From: Acidimicrobiaceae bacterium
GTDB taxonomy: Bacteria; Actinomycetota; Acidimicrobiia; Acidimicrobiales; RAAP-2
Assembly: GCA_003169675.1 (NCBI GenBank)
Contig: PNAT01000195.1
Coordinates: 9,524 to 70,526, forward strand
Length of the DNA stretch: 61,003 nucleotides
Reading direction: 5' to 3'
The position numbers and the translations under genes were made by a program. The notes beneath the pieces are model-generated. The model was not told the origin of the DNA, did no database searches, and worked only from the letters and a program-made list of their open reading frames with translations. Shown piece by piece: positions 34,644-43,861 of this stretch. Every line of letters starts with the position of its first letter. The stretch's first letter is position 1.

Positions 34644-36368
34644 GTGGAACGGGTGCTCTTTGCTCCAAGGACCCTTCCTCCCCTGCGGCCAAACGTGGCC
34701 GAAGACCCTGAGCCCTACTCGGCTTGGGTGCATCGGCGTGAGGAGGACCGTCGACTCACCTCACAAGTCGGCGCCATGGACCGAATGCTTCACCTTGTGA
34801 TGGTGATTTCGGATGAGCCACCTCCAGAAACGGTGCCCACCCTTCACAGCCTTCAGCAGCAATTGAACGGGAACTGGGCTCTCACAGTGGTGGTCCACAG
34901 CTCTTGGCGAACGTCGTTCATATCCCTACTTGCTGTGTCGGGGATGCAAAGATTGAGCCAGAGGGTTCACGTCGAGTCCTCCGACGACGAATGCACCGAG
35001 CATCAGATGCTCTATCAGGCACTGGGCCTTCGCTCGGGTTCGGATATTGCTCTCATCTTTCCAGGAGATGTCTGGGCTCATGATGCGGTCACGCTCCTGG
35101 CGGGTGGCCTCATGCCCAGGGATGTTGTCTACGCTGATCAGGACTGCCTTACTGCCGGAGGGAACTATCACTCGCCGCTTCTCAAGCCAATTTACTCGCC
35201 CGAGTTTCACCTTCGGTACTCATTCGTTGGTCGGCCGGTCGCTCTTGGTGGTGAAGTGGTCGAGTTACTCTCGACCTCCGCTCTTCGTGAATCAGTGGCC
35301 GTGGAGCACAACATTGCGTTGCTGGCTTGTGAACTGGCCGACAATGTGCGGCACATTCCAGAGATCTTGTGTCATCGCCTGATCGCACCACCGATTGATG
35401 CTCCAGATATCGAACATGTCATTGACGCGTTGGAGCGGAGGAACGATCCGGCTGAGGTATCCCGTGGTCCGGCCACTGACACGTTTCGAGTGAGGCGCAG
35501 AGCACCTCCAAGCCTCAAGACGAGCATCATCATTCCCTTCCGCGACGAACCTCGGTTCCTACGAACTTGCGTCGATTCAGTTGAGGCAACCCGCGCTGAC
35601 GTGACGGTTGAATTTGTACTGGTGGACAATGGATCGGTACAGCCAGAGACGGCAACCTTGCTTGAGATACTCGGACAGCGAGCGAACGTTCGCATCCTCA
35701 CCGACGGACGTCCCTTCAACTGGGCGCAACTCAACAACGACGCCTCCAGGGAAGCCACCGGCGAACTGCTGATCTTCCTCAACAATGACATCCAGGCTCA
35801 CGACGTCGGCTGGCTCGACGCCCTTTGCGGCCAGGCCATGAGGCCTGGAGTCGGTGCGGTGGGCGCGAGGCTTCTCTACCCCGATCGTCGCCTCCAGCAC
35901 TGCGGTGTGGTGATCGGGCTCGGCGGTGCGGCGGGCCATCTCTTCGTGGGCTTGGGGAAAGATCAACACGGCTACCTGCGGATGGCGACAACGACCCGCG
36001 AATGTGGAGCAGTCACAGGAGCGTGCTTAGCGACCAGGAGCGAGGTCTTCTCGCAACTGAAGGGATTTGATGAGTCACTGGGAGTTGATCTCAATGACAT
36101 CGACTACTGCCTGCGAGCCCAACGGCAAGGGTATTGCGTCCTGTACGAAGCCGACGCTGAACTCGTTCACCATGAATCCCCTAGCCGAGGGACAGCAGGT
36201 GACGTTCGGGACATCGTTCACTTCATCGATCGCTGGAAGCAGTCAATCCTCTCGGGCGACCCGTACCTCAATCCCAATCTCACACGGGTAGATTCTTCCT
36301 GCGCACTGCGTCGTTCAGATGAAGAGGTTTGGTGGAGCCAATGGAATGAGGGTCTGTCCCGATCATGA
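34644..36368 (+). CDS. Tandem GT2 glycosyltransferase with a degenerate first domain
   Basis: A 574-residue protein starting at GTG 34644. The N-terminal part (about 50-270) aligns by eye with the first GT2 domain of the 37802-41320 protein (YADQDCL against YSDEDKI; PLLKPIYSPEFHLRYSFVGRPVALG against FFKPEFDPFLLLGQNYLCHLS), but its metal motif has become IFPGDVWA. It is probably inactive. The second GT2 domain (about 290-545) is complete: SIIIPFRDEPRFLRTCVDSV, VDNGSVQPET, FLNNDIQAHD (DxD-equivalent NND), GAVTGACLATRSEVF and LNDIDYCLRAQ as the catalytic acidic motif. It is of the rhamnosyl/polysaccharide type and cytoplasmic. The next small gene overlaps its stop by 4 bp (ATGA). Confidence 0.88.
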   Translation: MERVLFAPRTLPPLRPNVAEDPEPYSAWVHRREEDRRLTSQVGAMDRMLHLVMVISDEPPPETVPTLHSLQQQLNGNWALTVVVHSSWRTSFISLLAVSGMQRLSQRVHVESSDDECTEHQMLYQALGLRSGSDIALIFPGDVWAHDAVTLLAGGLMPRDVVYADQDCLTAGGNYHSPLLKPIYSPEFHLRYSFVGRPVALGGEVVELLSTSALRESVAVEHNIALLACELADNVRHIPEILCHRLIAPPIDAPDIEHVIDALERRNDPAEVSRGPATDTFRVRRRAPPSLKTSIIIPFRDEPRFLRTCVDSVEATRADVTVEFVLVDNGSVQPETATLLEILGQRANVRILTDGRPFNWAQLNNDASREATGELLIFLNNDIQAHDVGWLDALCGQAMRPGVGAVGARLLYPDRRLQHCGVVIGLGGAAGHLFVGLGKDQHGYLRMATTTRECGAVTGACLATRSEVFSQLKGFDESLGVDLNDIDYCLRAQRQGYCVLYEADAELVHHESPSRGTAGDVRDIVHFIDRWKQSILSGDPYLNPNLTRVDSSCALRRSDEEVWWSQWNEGLSRS

Positions 36369-36781
36369 ATGAGAACAAGTACAGCGACATTCCGGATTTG
36401 GAAGCGCCACCCGTCATGTTTGATCTCCCCTCCGACGCCCCTCCACCTCTCCCGTCCATTCGGGGCGGCTCTGAGGTAACACGGATACACGATCAATGGA
36501 GACACCTCAACGCAACGCGGGTTCCACCTGGATCGTCCCTAATTCCCCGCCAGATCCACAGGGTGCGGTCATTGGCTCACCGCTTTCTTGGACGTTCCGA
36601 TCACGAGTTTCTGGCGGACCTCACTCGCGCCGTCGACGCCGTCGCAGCGCGATGCGACGAAATTTCTGATCAGCTTTCCCGTCAGCAACTTCTCACGCAG
36701 AACATTGCCGAGTCCTTGGGACAAGAACTGACGCGCCTGCGCGCCTTAATCGGTCTCCAGCATGAGACTCCAGATCACTGA
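36365..36781 (+). CDS. Small Pro-rich/coiled-coil protein of unknown function
   Basis: A 138-residue protein with no signal peptide. The first 35 residues are Pro/Asp-rich (PSDAPPPLPSIRGG), then a basic segment (IPRQIHRVRSLAHRFLGRS), then a C-terminal helix with heptad spacing (LTRAVDAVAARCDEISDQLSRQ onward). It is coupled to the GT2 gene before it and to the GT-B-like gene after it, whose ATG at 36762 lies in its last codons. Small coiled-coil partners occur in other polysaccharide clusters as chain-length or scaffold proteins. I infer such a role only from position. I do not recognise the family. Confidence 0.65.
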   Translation: MNENKYSDIPDLEAPPVMFDLPSDAPPPLPSIRGGSEVTRIHDQWRHLNATRVPPGSSLIPRQIHRVRSLAHRFLGRSDHEFLADLTRAVDAVAARCDEISDQLSRQQLLTQNIAESLGQELTRLRALIGLQHETPDH

Positions 36782-37790
36782 ATCAATGCAACTGAAGAAC
36801 CGCACTGAGAGAACTTCAACTCATTTCCTTTGCCGGAATTGGGCTCACCACGAAGCCGAGCATTCGTTTGTAACCCGGACATTGGCTGGGGCTGCGTCCA
36901 GAAGCAGTCGCGTCACCATCTTCACTCCGGAGCAAGCGGGCGCGCCCACACCTGATGGCGCCTTCGATGTTCTCGGGATCGGTGAGGCTGCCGATGGTTC
37001 TTGGCCACCAGCCTCACTGGCTACCTGGCCTTCCGCCGAGTCGGGTGGGTGTCTATTCGTGGTCGACAAGGTTGACCCGTCAGTCCGAGCACTGATTGAG
37101 GGACATGTGTCGGATCCCATCGTCTTCACGGTCGATTCGGGGAGAGACCCATATCTCACTCCTTCGACGATTCCTTTGAATTTCGTCGATTGTCTTGCCG
37201 AAATGGGCGCCGACTTCATCGGTCTGCACGTACCGGTCAATCCACTTGCCGAGGTTCACCGACACAGCGGTCTGGGATTCTCGGACTACCTCCTTGTCCT
37301 TTCCGATCGCTCGGCAGCCGACGAGGTCGTACCTCCCACCCCACTCGTCGCTTGGCTCACCGCTCGATTCCCCACGGCAGACATTGTGGTGTTGGAGGAT
37401 GCAAATGCCGCGGCATGGCGTGGGCGGGCACTTCGAGGCGTCGTCACCGTCGACTCCCGGACGGATCTGTGGCGTCTTCTCGCCCATGCGCAGATGGTCA
37501 TAGACCTGGCCCCAGGTCCGCTCATTGCACGCGAATGCATTGAGTCGCTCCGATTTGCCGTTCCTATCGTCGTGCCCGTGAACACCCCTGCTGCCGTGCA
37601 TGCTGGTGCCGGTGGCGGGCTCACCTTTTCAGGGATCCCGAGCCTGATTGCGTGCGTCGAGCAGTTGTTGGATGGGTCGGAGCGGTCTCTCTTCGCCTCA
37701 AATGGAAAGTTCTACGCCGACACAACCTATGGAGACGCTGGCCGGTTCGTTGAGAGAGTCGCACGCGTCATGTACAGCAATGCTGTCTGA
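36762..37790 (+). CDS. GT-B-like protein, probable glycosyltransferase
   Basis: A 342-residue protein. ATG at 36762 overlaps the upstream gene, and ATG at 36786 is also possible, right after the stop at 36781. The C-terminal half looks like the donor domain of GT4: FSDYLLVLSDRS, LVAWLTARFPTADIVVLED, a position search VVTVDSRTDLWRLLAHAQMVIDLAP, then RECIESLRFAVPIVVPVNTPA, which mirrors EAMACGTPVV with Glu in the right place, and a C-terminal helix FVERVARVMYSNAV. The N-terminal half is short and lacks the usual Gly-rich loop, and I see no clear signature there. I call it a probable glycosyltransferase of cluster-specific type. It is convergent with the large four-domain gene, 11 bp away. Confidence 0.65.
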   Translation: MRLQITESMQLKNRTERTSTHFLCRNWAHHEAEHSFVTRTLAGAASRSSRVTIFTPEQAGAPTPDGAFDVLGIGEAADGSWPPASLATWPSAESGGCLFVVDKVDPSVRALIEGHVSDPIVFTVDSGRDPYLTPSTIPLNFVDCLAEMGADFIGLHVPVNPLAEVHRHSGLGFSDYLLVLSDRSAADEVVPPTPLVAWLTARFPTADIVVLEDANAAAWRGRALRGVVTVDSRTDLWRLLAHAQMVIDLAPGPLIARECIESLRFAVPIVVPVNTPAAVHAGAGGGLTFSGIPSLIACVEQLLDGSERSLFASNGKFYADTTYGDAGRFVERVARVMYSNAV

Positions 37791-37801
37791 GCAACCGCTC
37801 G

Positions 37802-40800
37802 CTAAATGCGCGGTACTCTCGGTGGCCAAGCAAGATCACAATGCTCATTGATGAGCGTGAGATTGGGACTGTAGGCGGGATCCTCTCGGAGTGCCGTTCC
37901 CCACCGGCGCTTCATGTATTCAATTTCTGCGTCGAATCGGATCGCTTGCTCCCCTTCAGTATCTGGACCACGTGAGATTGATTCATGATGGATCAACTCG
38001 GCAAACGGCGTCCAGACAACTTTCCAACCAGCTTCCCGAAGACGAAGGCAAAAGTCGATGTCGTTGAACGCAACGGGCAAATTCACCGCGTCCATTCCTC
38101 CAATCTGATCCCAGGCCTCCCTACGAACCACCATGCAAGCGGCGGTGACCGCTGAGAGTGCATGGGGAAGCTGCATCCGACCGTGATCACCGGTGGAAAG
38201 TCGATCACTCATACGAAATAGATGACCGGCGACCCCGCCGATCCCAACGATGACGCCGGCGTGCTGCACTTGTCCATTGCTGTAGTAAAGCTTGGCTCCA
38301 ACCGCCCCAACGGATGGGCGCAGCAATTGACTCACCATCTCTTCCAACCAGTCGCCTCCCAACACCTCGGTATCGTCATTGAGTAGGCAAATGACTTCGC
38401 CACTGGAGCGGGCAACGGCGCGATTGTTGATCTCGGGGTAATTGAATGGGCTCTCATCCCGGATAACCGTCAGCCATGATTCATTCACTCGTAGGTATTC
38501 CAACGTCTCGCGCCTCAAACTTCCATTGTCCGCAACTACAATTTCAATGCGCGGATAGGTCGATCGATTACGAATGCTCTCGATGCAGCGGCTCAGGAGT
38601 CGACCATCTCGAGTCGGAATGACGATGCTCACCATTGGAGGCGAAGCGGGAAGATGCCACTTGACCCGGTTCCATCCGCTCGCCGGAAGGGGGATCACGT
38701 CGCCGTCCGCTTTAGCTCTTTCTAGGTGGTCCTTCACGGCGCGCTCCCCGGAACCGGCTGCATAAGATTTTGCTGAGAGAGACTTCGCTGTGGACCCCGG
38801 ATGGACTCTCCAATGATATAAAACGCGAGGAATGTGCAAGACCTGTTCCGAGGTGAGTTCTTCGGTCACCCTCAGAGCAAGATCCCAGTCCTGACTCCCT
38901 TCGTATCCCTCCCGGAATCCGCCAACCTGGTCGATCAAGTCCTTCCGATACATCGACAAGTGGCACAGGTAGTTCTGCCCAAGAAGGAGGAAAGGGTCAA
39001 ATTCCGGCTTGAAGAACGGATCTTCTCGCGCCCCCGTCTCTGAGATTTTGTCCTCGTCGCTGTAGATGAGTCCCGCATTCGGCGAATTCGAGATTGTCAT
39101 TGCAAAATGCGCCAGGGCACTCTCGGCCAGTCTGTCGTCGTGGTCGAGGCAAGCCACCCACGATCCACGTGCCATCGACAAGGCCGTGTTCGATGCCGCA
39201 GAAATGTGTCCGTTCTCCTCCCGACGCAAACACTTGATCCGGGAATCGAATGCTGCGAACTGTTGCATCATTTCTGGGATCATCGGGTCGGTGGAACAAT
39301 CGTCCACAATGCAGAGTTCCCAATTTGAATAGATCTGCGAGCGGACCGAGTCAATCGCTTCAGTGAGGAACTGAAGTGGCGTGTTGTGGACGGGCAGAAG
39401 AATTGAGATCAATGGCTGTTCGGGGAGCGCCTCCACCTGACCGCGCAATCTGGCCCGTGAAGATTCATCCAGCGTGTCATATGTCTGAAGCCACAGTGAA
39501 TAGGAAGGCTCCGTCGGACCAGTCTCCATTGGAGGATCCACAAACTCTGGAACTCGTTTCGCCGTCCGACGTAGGAAATAGTACTTCCGGAAGGGCCAGG
39601 TGTACCGGTAGAACCTCGTCCGAAGAATTCCTTCGACATGGGCCTTCGATTCTCTCAGTTCGGCCTCAACGCTCTCCAATTGCTTGGCGAGAAGGTATTG
39701 GCGTTTCTCAAAGTCAGAAAATGCATTTGCGGTCGCGATCGCTTCGGCGGATCTGCGAGCTTCCAGCTCATCGAAGTCCGCCCGCACATTCTCTGCCTCA
39801 ATCCTTCCGTTCAACTCGTTGAATTGGGCGGACAGAAGATTGTGTTCTTCCACCGCGTGCTGGTACGAGGCGCGAAGGGTTGTGCTCACATCACGCAAGA
39901 CGCGCTCGTAGCCACCTACAACATCTGTGATGTCCATTGGGCTGCGGCGAAAGAGAATCGCCTGCGGAGCAAGGAATGACGCATCGAAGTCAAAATCTCT
40001 AAGAAAGCCATTTGCCACAAACAACTTTGACCAAAACACTGGAGTCTCCACGTTCAAGTGTGTGGGGTCCTTGAATTCGTCCGGCGTTGACGAGAAGAGC
40101 ACCGTATCCGTGTGACGGCACAGATTGCTGATAGCACTACTCGCCATCGATCGAGGAAGGTGTTCAAGAACCTCGATGCAAGTGATGAGATCGAACTGAC
40201 CCTCCAGTTCATCGGTAATGGAACCCAATGTGCAGAACGCCTTGATGGATTCGGGAATCTGGGCGAGAGCCCATTCCGAAACATCGAGTCCTCGCGCGTC
40301 AACGTGTCGATCACGAAGGTTTTCGACCAAGAGGCCGATTGCACAGCCAACGTCGAGCATTCGAGCAGGAGCGATGTCAGCGACAATCCTGTCTGCAACT
40401 TGATTGAAGAACTTGATCCAATGAGGCTCCTCGCGGCTGTAAGCGACCACGTCGTATGAGTTCAGGTAGTAGTCAGCGTCATAAAACTTCGTGAACTCGC
40501 TGACAATCACCTCATCTGGAGCATTACTAACGTTCATCTCCGAAGGCGGTGAGGTCTCATATCGCGTGAGGAGTTGATCCAGAACGGAAATATGATGGGG
40601 AATATCTTCACGGACGGCCGTAGCCCGAACGTGAAATCCATCAATCTCGGAAAGAAAGATCTCGTTGTCATGCCACGCGGCGGTCGAAGTCTCTGCTTCT
40701 GTCAGGAACTTCGAGATCCTTGTCAACACGTCGCCTGGATTCCCTAGGAGATCCTGGTATCCGACCACCATCGTCGGAATAGTGGATGTGGCGGCCAAAG

Positions 40801-41320
40801 CACTTCGGTTATATCGCTCCCAGAGGACAGTGGGGTCCGACGGCCTTGTCCAACCGGCTTGGCGGTCCGCCAAGTCGACAATCTCCCCAGGTGGTCGGTG
40901 CATCAAGATTGCTACCACCGACGCGTCCAACGTCTTGATCCAGAAGGGAGCGAGGATCGTGTTTCGAGGGTCGGCCCAGATCCAGGGGGGGGATTCTTGG
41001 TCCACGCCATTCGGGGAACAGAAAGCGCGCTGGAAAGCTGCCAGCCCATCCTTGGACCAAGACCGAAGCACATGTGCCACATCAGATGGCGCAATATCGG
41101 GTGGTTCGTCAACACTGCCGCCGAGTTCGCTCAGGAGAAGATTGTTCATCTCCGTCAGCTCGTGCAGGTCGAGGCCGGAATCGGTATCCGTGCTCCCTCT
41201 GGCAACAGCGCGCAAAGCGCTTCCGAGTGCCTCTACTCCGCTGTCAAATGCTCCCAAAACGAATATGCCATCAGGCCCTCTCGTCGAATCGGGGGCGAGG
41301 GCCTCACTCCGGTTGGCCAC
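37802..41320 (-). CDS. Fused sulfotransferase-like / methyltransferase / GT2 / GT2 protein
   Basis: A 1172-residue protein with four modules. (1) Residues about 15-235, sulfotransferase-like P-loop protein: FVLGAFDSGVEALGSALRA replaces the usual xxRSGTSxL, ILMHRPPGEIVDLADRQAG, LWERYNRSAL and VVGYQDLLGNPG. (2) About 285-450, SAM-dependent methyltransferase: MLDVGCAIGLLVENL, FDLITCIEVLEHLP. (3) About 470-600, coiled coil and basic linker. (4) About 640-870, GT2 with CLDHDD and QDWDLALRV. (5) About 890-1165, GT2 with ADNGSLRRETLEYL, CLLNDDTEV and FNDIDFCLRL. It could modify and extend one polysaccharide repeat in a single protein. The P-loop is altered, so sulfotransfer is uncertain. ATG or GTG near 41320 is the likely start. 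Confidence 0.85.
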   Translation of the reverse strand: MANRSEALAPDSTRGPDGIFVLGAFDSGVEALGSALRAVARGSTDTDSGLDLHELTEMNNLLLSELGGSVDEPPDIAPSDVAHVLRSWSKDGLAAFQRAFCSPNGVDQESPPWIWADPRNTILAPFWIKTLDASVVAILMHRPPGEIVDLADRQAGWTRPSDPTVLWERYNRSALAATSTIPTMVVGYQDLLGNPGDVLTRISKFLTEAETSTAAWHDNEIFLSEIDGFHVRATAVREDIPHHISVLDQLLTRYETSPPSEMNVSNAPDEVIVSEFTKFYDADYYLNSYDVVAYSREEPHWIKFFNQVADRIVADIAPARMLDVGCAIGLLVENLRDRHVDARGLDVSEWALAQIPESIKAFCTLGSITDELEGQFDLITCIEVLEHLPRSMASSAISNLCRHTDTVLFSSTPDEFKDPTHLNVETPVFWSKLFVANGFLRDFDFDASFLAPQAILFRRSPMDITDVVGGYERVLRDVSTTLRASYQHAVEEHNLLSAQFNELNGRIEAENVRADFDELEARRSAEAIATANAFSDFEKRQYLLAKQLESVEAELRESKAHVEGILRTRFYRYTWPFRKYYFLRRTAKRVPEFVDPPMETGPTEPSYSLWLQTYDTLDESSRARLRGQVEALPEQPLISILLPVHNTPLQFLTEAIDSVRSQIYSNWELCIVDDCSTDPMIPEMMQQFAAFDSRIKCLRREENGHISAASNTALSMARGSWVACLDHDDRLAESALAHFAMTISNSPNAGLIYSDEDKISETGAREDPFFKPEFDPFLLLGQNYLCHLSMYRKDLIDQVGGFREGYEGSQDWDLALRVTEELTSEQVLHIPRVLYHWRVHPGSTAKSLSAKSYAAGSGERAVKDHLERAKADGDVIPLPASGWNRVKWHLPASPPMVSIVIPTRDGRLLSRCIESIRNRSTYPRIEIVVADNGSLRRETLEYLRVNESWLTVIRDESPFNYPEINNRAVARSSGEVICLLNDDTEVLGGDWLEEMVSQLLRPSVGAVGAKLYYSNGQVQHAGVIVGIGGVAGHLFRMSDRLSTGDHGRMQLPHALSAVTAACMVVRREAWDQIGGMDAVNLPVAFNDIDFCLRLREAGWKVVWTPFAELIHHESISRGPDTEGEQAIRFDAEIEYMKRRWGTALREDPAYSPNLTLINEHCDLAWPPRVPRI

Positions 41321-41481
41321 CTCGGGAGGATATCATCGGGCACGACCAGCTAGGTCCATTTGCAATCTTGGGAAGGCAATCCATCGACTAGCTTCTGGGT
41401 CTCGGCTCTGAAATCTCCATACCCCTTCGACGATCGACATCCACGATTTGGCTGGCCACGGCGAGAAGACCTAAGACCCTG

Positions 41482-43797
41482 ATGTCCACGCAATCAAGCA
41501 AGCCGCGGTATCAACGCGCCCGCCAGCTCCCGGCAACCTGGAAGAGAATTCGCACCTTCAGCCATTTTTGGCCGCTTCTGACCATTATCGCATCGGTTCT
41601 GGTCGGAAACTCACTCTATATCCTTCATATATTCAACGCAGATCCCATCAACTACCTCTCGGGTATTGGATCGATAACAAGACCAGGCGTCATCGGGGGA
41701 GGAACCGCAGCAGATCCCAACATTGGCTTTACCGCCCAAGCCCTAGGTCACCTGGTAGCTAGTGACTGGTTCCATGGGCATGTACCTTGGTGGAACCCGT
41801 TTGAAGGGCTGGGGTCTCCTTTGGCCGGTGAAATGCAAGCCGGCGCGTTTTACCCTCCCACGTTGCTGCTGATCTTCTCCAATGGTCAGGTCTACGCACA
41901 CGCGCTTGTCGAGGCCATTGCAGGGATCGGGACTTACCTTGTCTTACAGCGCGTCGGTCTGGGTCGAATGGCATCAACCGCCGGCGGCATCGCGTTCGCT
42001 CTGAATGGCACTTATTCGTGGTTCTCCCATGCTCCAACCAACCCGGTCGTATTCTTACCGTTCTTGATCTTGGGCGTCGAATACGCCTATTCCACTTCAC
42101 CGGCCGAAAGACGATGGGGTTGGCGCATCATGGCGATCGCGCTGGCATTTTCAATCTATGCCGGATTTCCCGAGACGACCTATATCGATGGCATCTTGGC
42201 CGCCGTCTGGTGCATCGTTCGGGCAATACAGCGTAGAAGGGAAGGCCTGCGGTTCGTTATCGAAATCGGCAAGGGTCTGTCGGTGGGCGCCCTCCTAGGC
42301 GCTCCCATCATTGTCGCTTTCACCGGTTATCTTCAGCAGGCCTTCGTCGGTGGGCACACCGGAGGGTTTAACCATGCTGCACTTCCTGGAGTCGCAGCCT
42401 CTCAGACCTTGATCCCGTATCTATTCGGATCAATCAATACGCTCTCGACGGCCGACCCCACCCCAACTCTCACCGTGATTTGGGGCAATGTCGGCGGATT
42501 CCTGACGGCATCACTCTGCGTTCTCGCCTTAATCGGGATCGCGCAGAAGAGTCATCGGCCATTGAAGATAGGACTTCTTTTCTGGGTCATTCTCTCGCTC
42601 GGTCGAACCTACGGTCTGGCTCCGATGGACCACATTGTCAACGCACTTCCGGGCATGGGTGATGTGGCGTTCTTTCGATACTCCGATCCAAGCTGGGAGT
42701 TCGCCGTGATTGTCCTGGCTGCCATTGGGATCGACAATCTGGTTGCGGAAAGAGTCCATCGATGGTGGATCATTGCGTGTTCATGCAGCGGACTGCTGGC
42801 GGTCATGGTCGCCTACATGAAAGCGCGATCGCTGTTGCATGCCTTAAAGGGTGCCACTCATTTGAGCGCATGGTCGTATGGGTCAGTCATCTGGGCGTTG
42901 TCGATCATCACCCTCATTGGCCTCGCTGCCGTGATTGCCCGCGGTCGGCAACGGGGCTTGATACTTGTCTGCATAGTCTCAATAGATACATTGGCGATGT
43001 TTGTTGTTCCGCAGCTTTCGGCTCCTCGCGTGGCAAGTCTGGATTCCGCTCCGGTCAAGTTTCTGCATGAACATCTAGGGCAGTACCGGTTCTACACTTT
43101 CGGGCCGATCGCGGCCAACTATGGGTCCTACTTCGCACTCTCCTCACTCTCAACTAACGATCTTCCAGTCCCTAAACTCTGGGCCAGCTACGTCACCCAT
43201 GACCTCGATACAAATGCCAATCCGATCGCTTTTGATGGCGCCAATAGAAACAATCCATTGGGACCATCGGGTCCTCAAGAGTTCGTCTCCCACTTGTCGG
43301 CCTTCGAGAACTCCGGCGTCAAATTCCTCGTGACCACTCCCGGAGTGGTCTTCACGGACCTTCCAGCAAGAGTTCAGTTACGACGAGTATTCGTTGATCC
43401 ATCGGTGCAGATACTCGAACTCCCGTCCCCGAAGCCCATGTATTCCACGGAAAGCGACAAATGTACCGTGAGATATGTCAACATCGACTCCGCCCACGTG
43501 GATTGCCGGTCGCCCCAGACTCTGATTCGCAGGGAGCTGTTCATGATGGGCTGGAGCGCCGAAGTGAACGGGAGGAGTGAGACCGTCAGCCGGTATTCAC
43601 CTATCTTTCAACAGGTCAAAGTTCCCTCCGGTACTTCAACGGTGGTCTACAACTTCACGCCTCCCCACACCGATGCGGCTGTAATCGCATTCCTGTTTGG
43701 ACTCCTGGGCATCTTCGTGCCATCATCCTGGCTAGAGCGCCGAAAGTCCACTCGCCATGCTGCGCACGCCGCGAAAAGGGCGACACGGTCTTCTTGA
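41482..43797 (+). CDS. YfhO-family polytopic membrane protein (GT-C-like)
   Basis: A 771-residue protein from the ATG at 41482. The N-terminus of about 30 residues is cytoplasmic and basic, the first helix is WPLLTIIASVLVGNSLYIL, and about 13 helices follow. The large first loop carries the YfhO/GT-C signature DWFHGHVPWWNPFEGLGSPLAGEMQ, with conserved acidic and aromatic positions, and FYPPTLLLIF. The C-terminal extracytoplasmic domain (about 530-710) is beta-rich, with one last transmembrane helix (DAAVIAFLFGLLGIFVP) and a basic tail. In Firmicutes YfhO and relatives put sugars on lipoteichoic acids from a lipid carrier. Four TTA codons occur at 42055, 42529, 42844 and 43378. A polyprenyl-phosphate sugar synthase follows, which would supply its donor. 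Confidence 0.86.
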   Translation: MSTQSSKPRYQRARQLPATWKRIRTFSHFWPLLTIIASVLVGNSLYILHIFNADPINYLSGIGSITRPGVIGGGTAADPNIGFTAQALGHLVASDWFHGHVPWWNPFEGLGSPLAGEMQAGAFYPPTLLLIFSNGQVYAHALVEAIAGIGTYLVLQRVGLGRMASTAGGIAFALNGTYSWFSHAPTNPVVFLPFLILGVEYAYSTSPAERRWGWRIMAIALAFSIYAGFPETTYIDGILAAVWCIVRAIQRRREGLRFVIEIGKGLSVGALLGAPIIVAFTGYLQQAFVGGHTGGFNHAALPGVAASQTLIPYLFGSINTLSTADPTPTLTVIWGNVGGFLTASLCVLALIGIAQKSHRPLKIGLLFWVILSLGRTYGLAPMDHIVNALPGMGDVAFFRYSDPSWEFAVIVLAAIGIDNLVAERVHRWWIIACSCSGLLAVMVAYMKARSLLHALKGATHLSAWSYGSVIWALSIITLIGLAAVIARGRQRGLILVCIVSIDTLAMFVVPQLSAPRVASLDSAPVKFLHEHLGQYRFYTFGPIAANYGSYFALSSLSTNDLPVPKLWASYVTHDLDTNANPIAFDGANRNNPLGPSGPQEFVSHLSAFENSGVKFLVTTPGVVFTDLPARVQLRRVFVDPSVQILELPSPKPMYSTESDKCTVRYVNIDSAHVDCRSPQTLIRRELFMMGWSAEVNGRSETVSRYSPIFQQVKVPSGTSTVVYNFTPPHTDAAVIAFLFGLLGIFVPSSWLERRKSTRHAAHAAKRATRSS

Positions 43798-43861
43798 GTC
43801 GCCTTTGGTTAGAACGCGACAATGGCAGCTATGGCTCCGATGTTTGGACAATGATCTGTCA

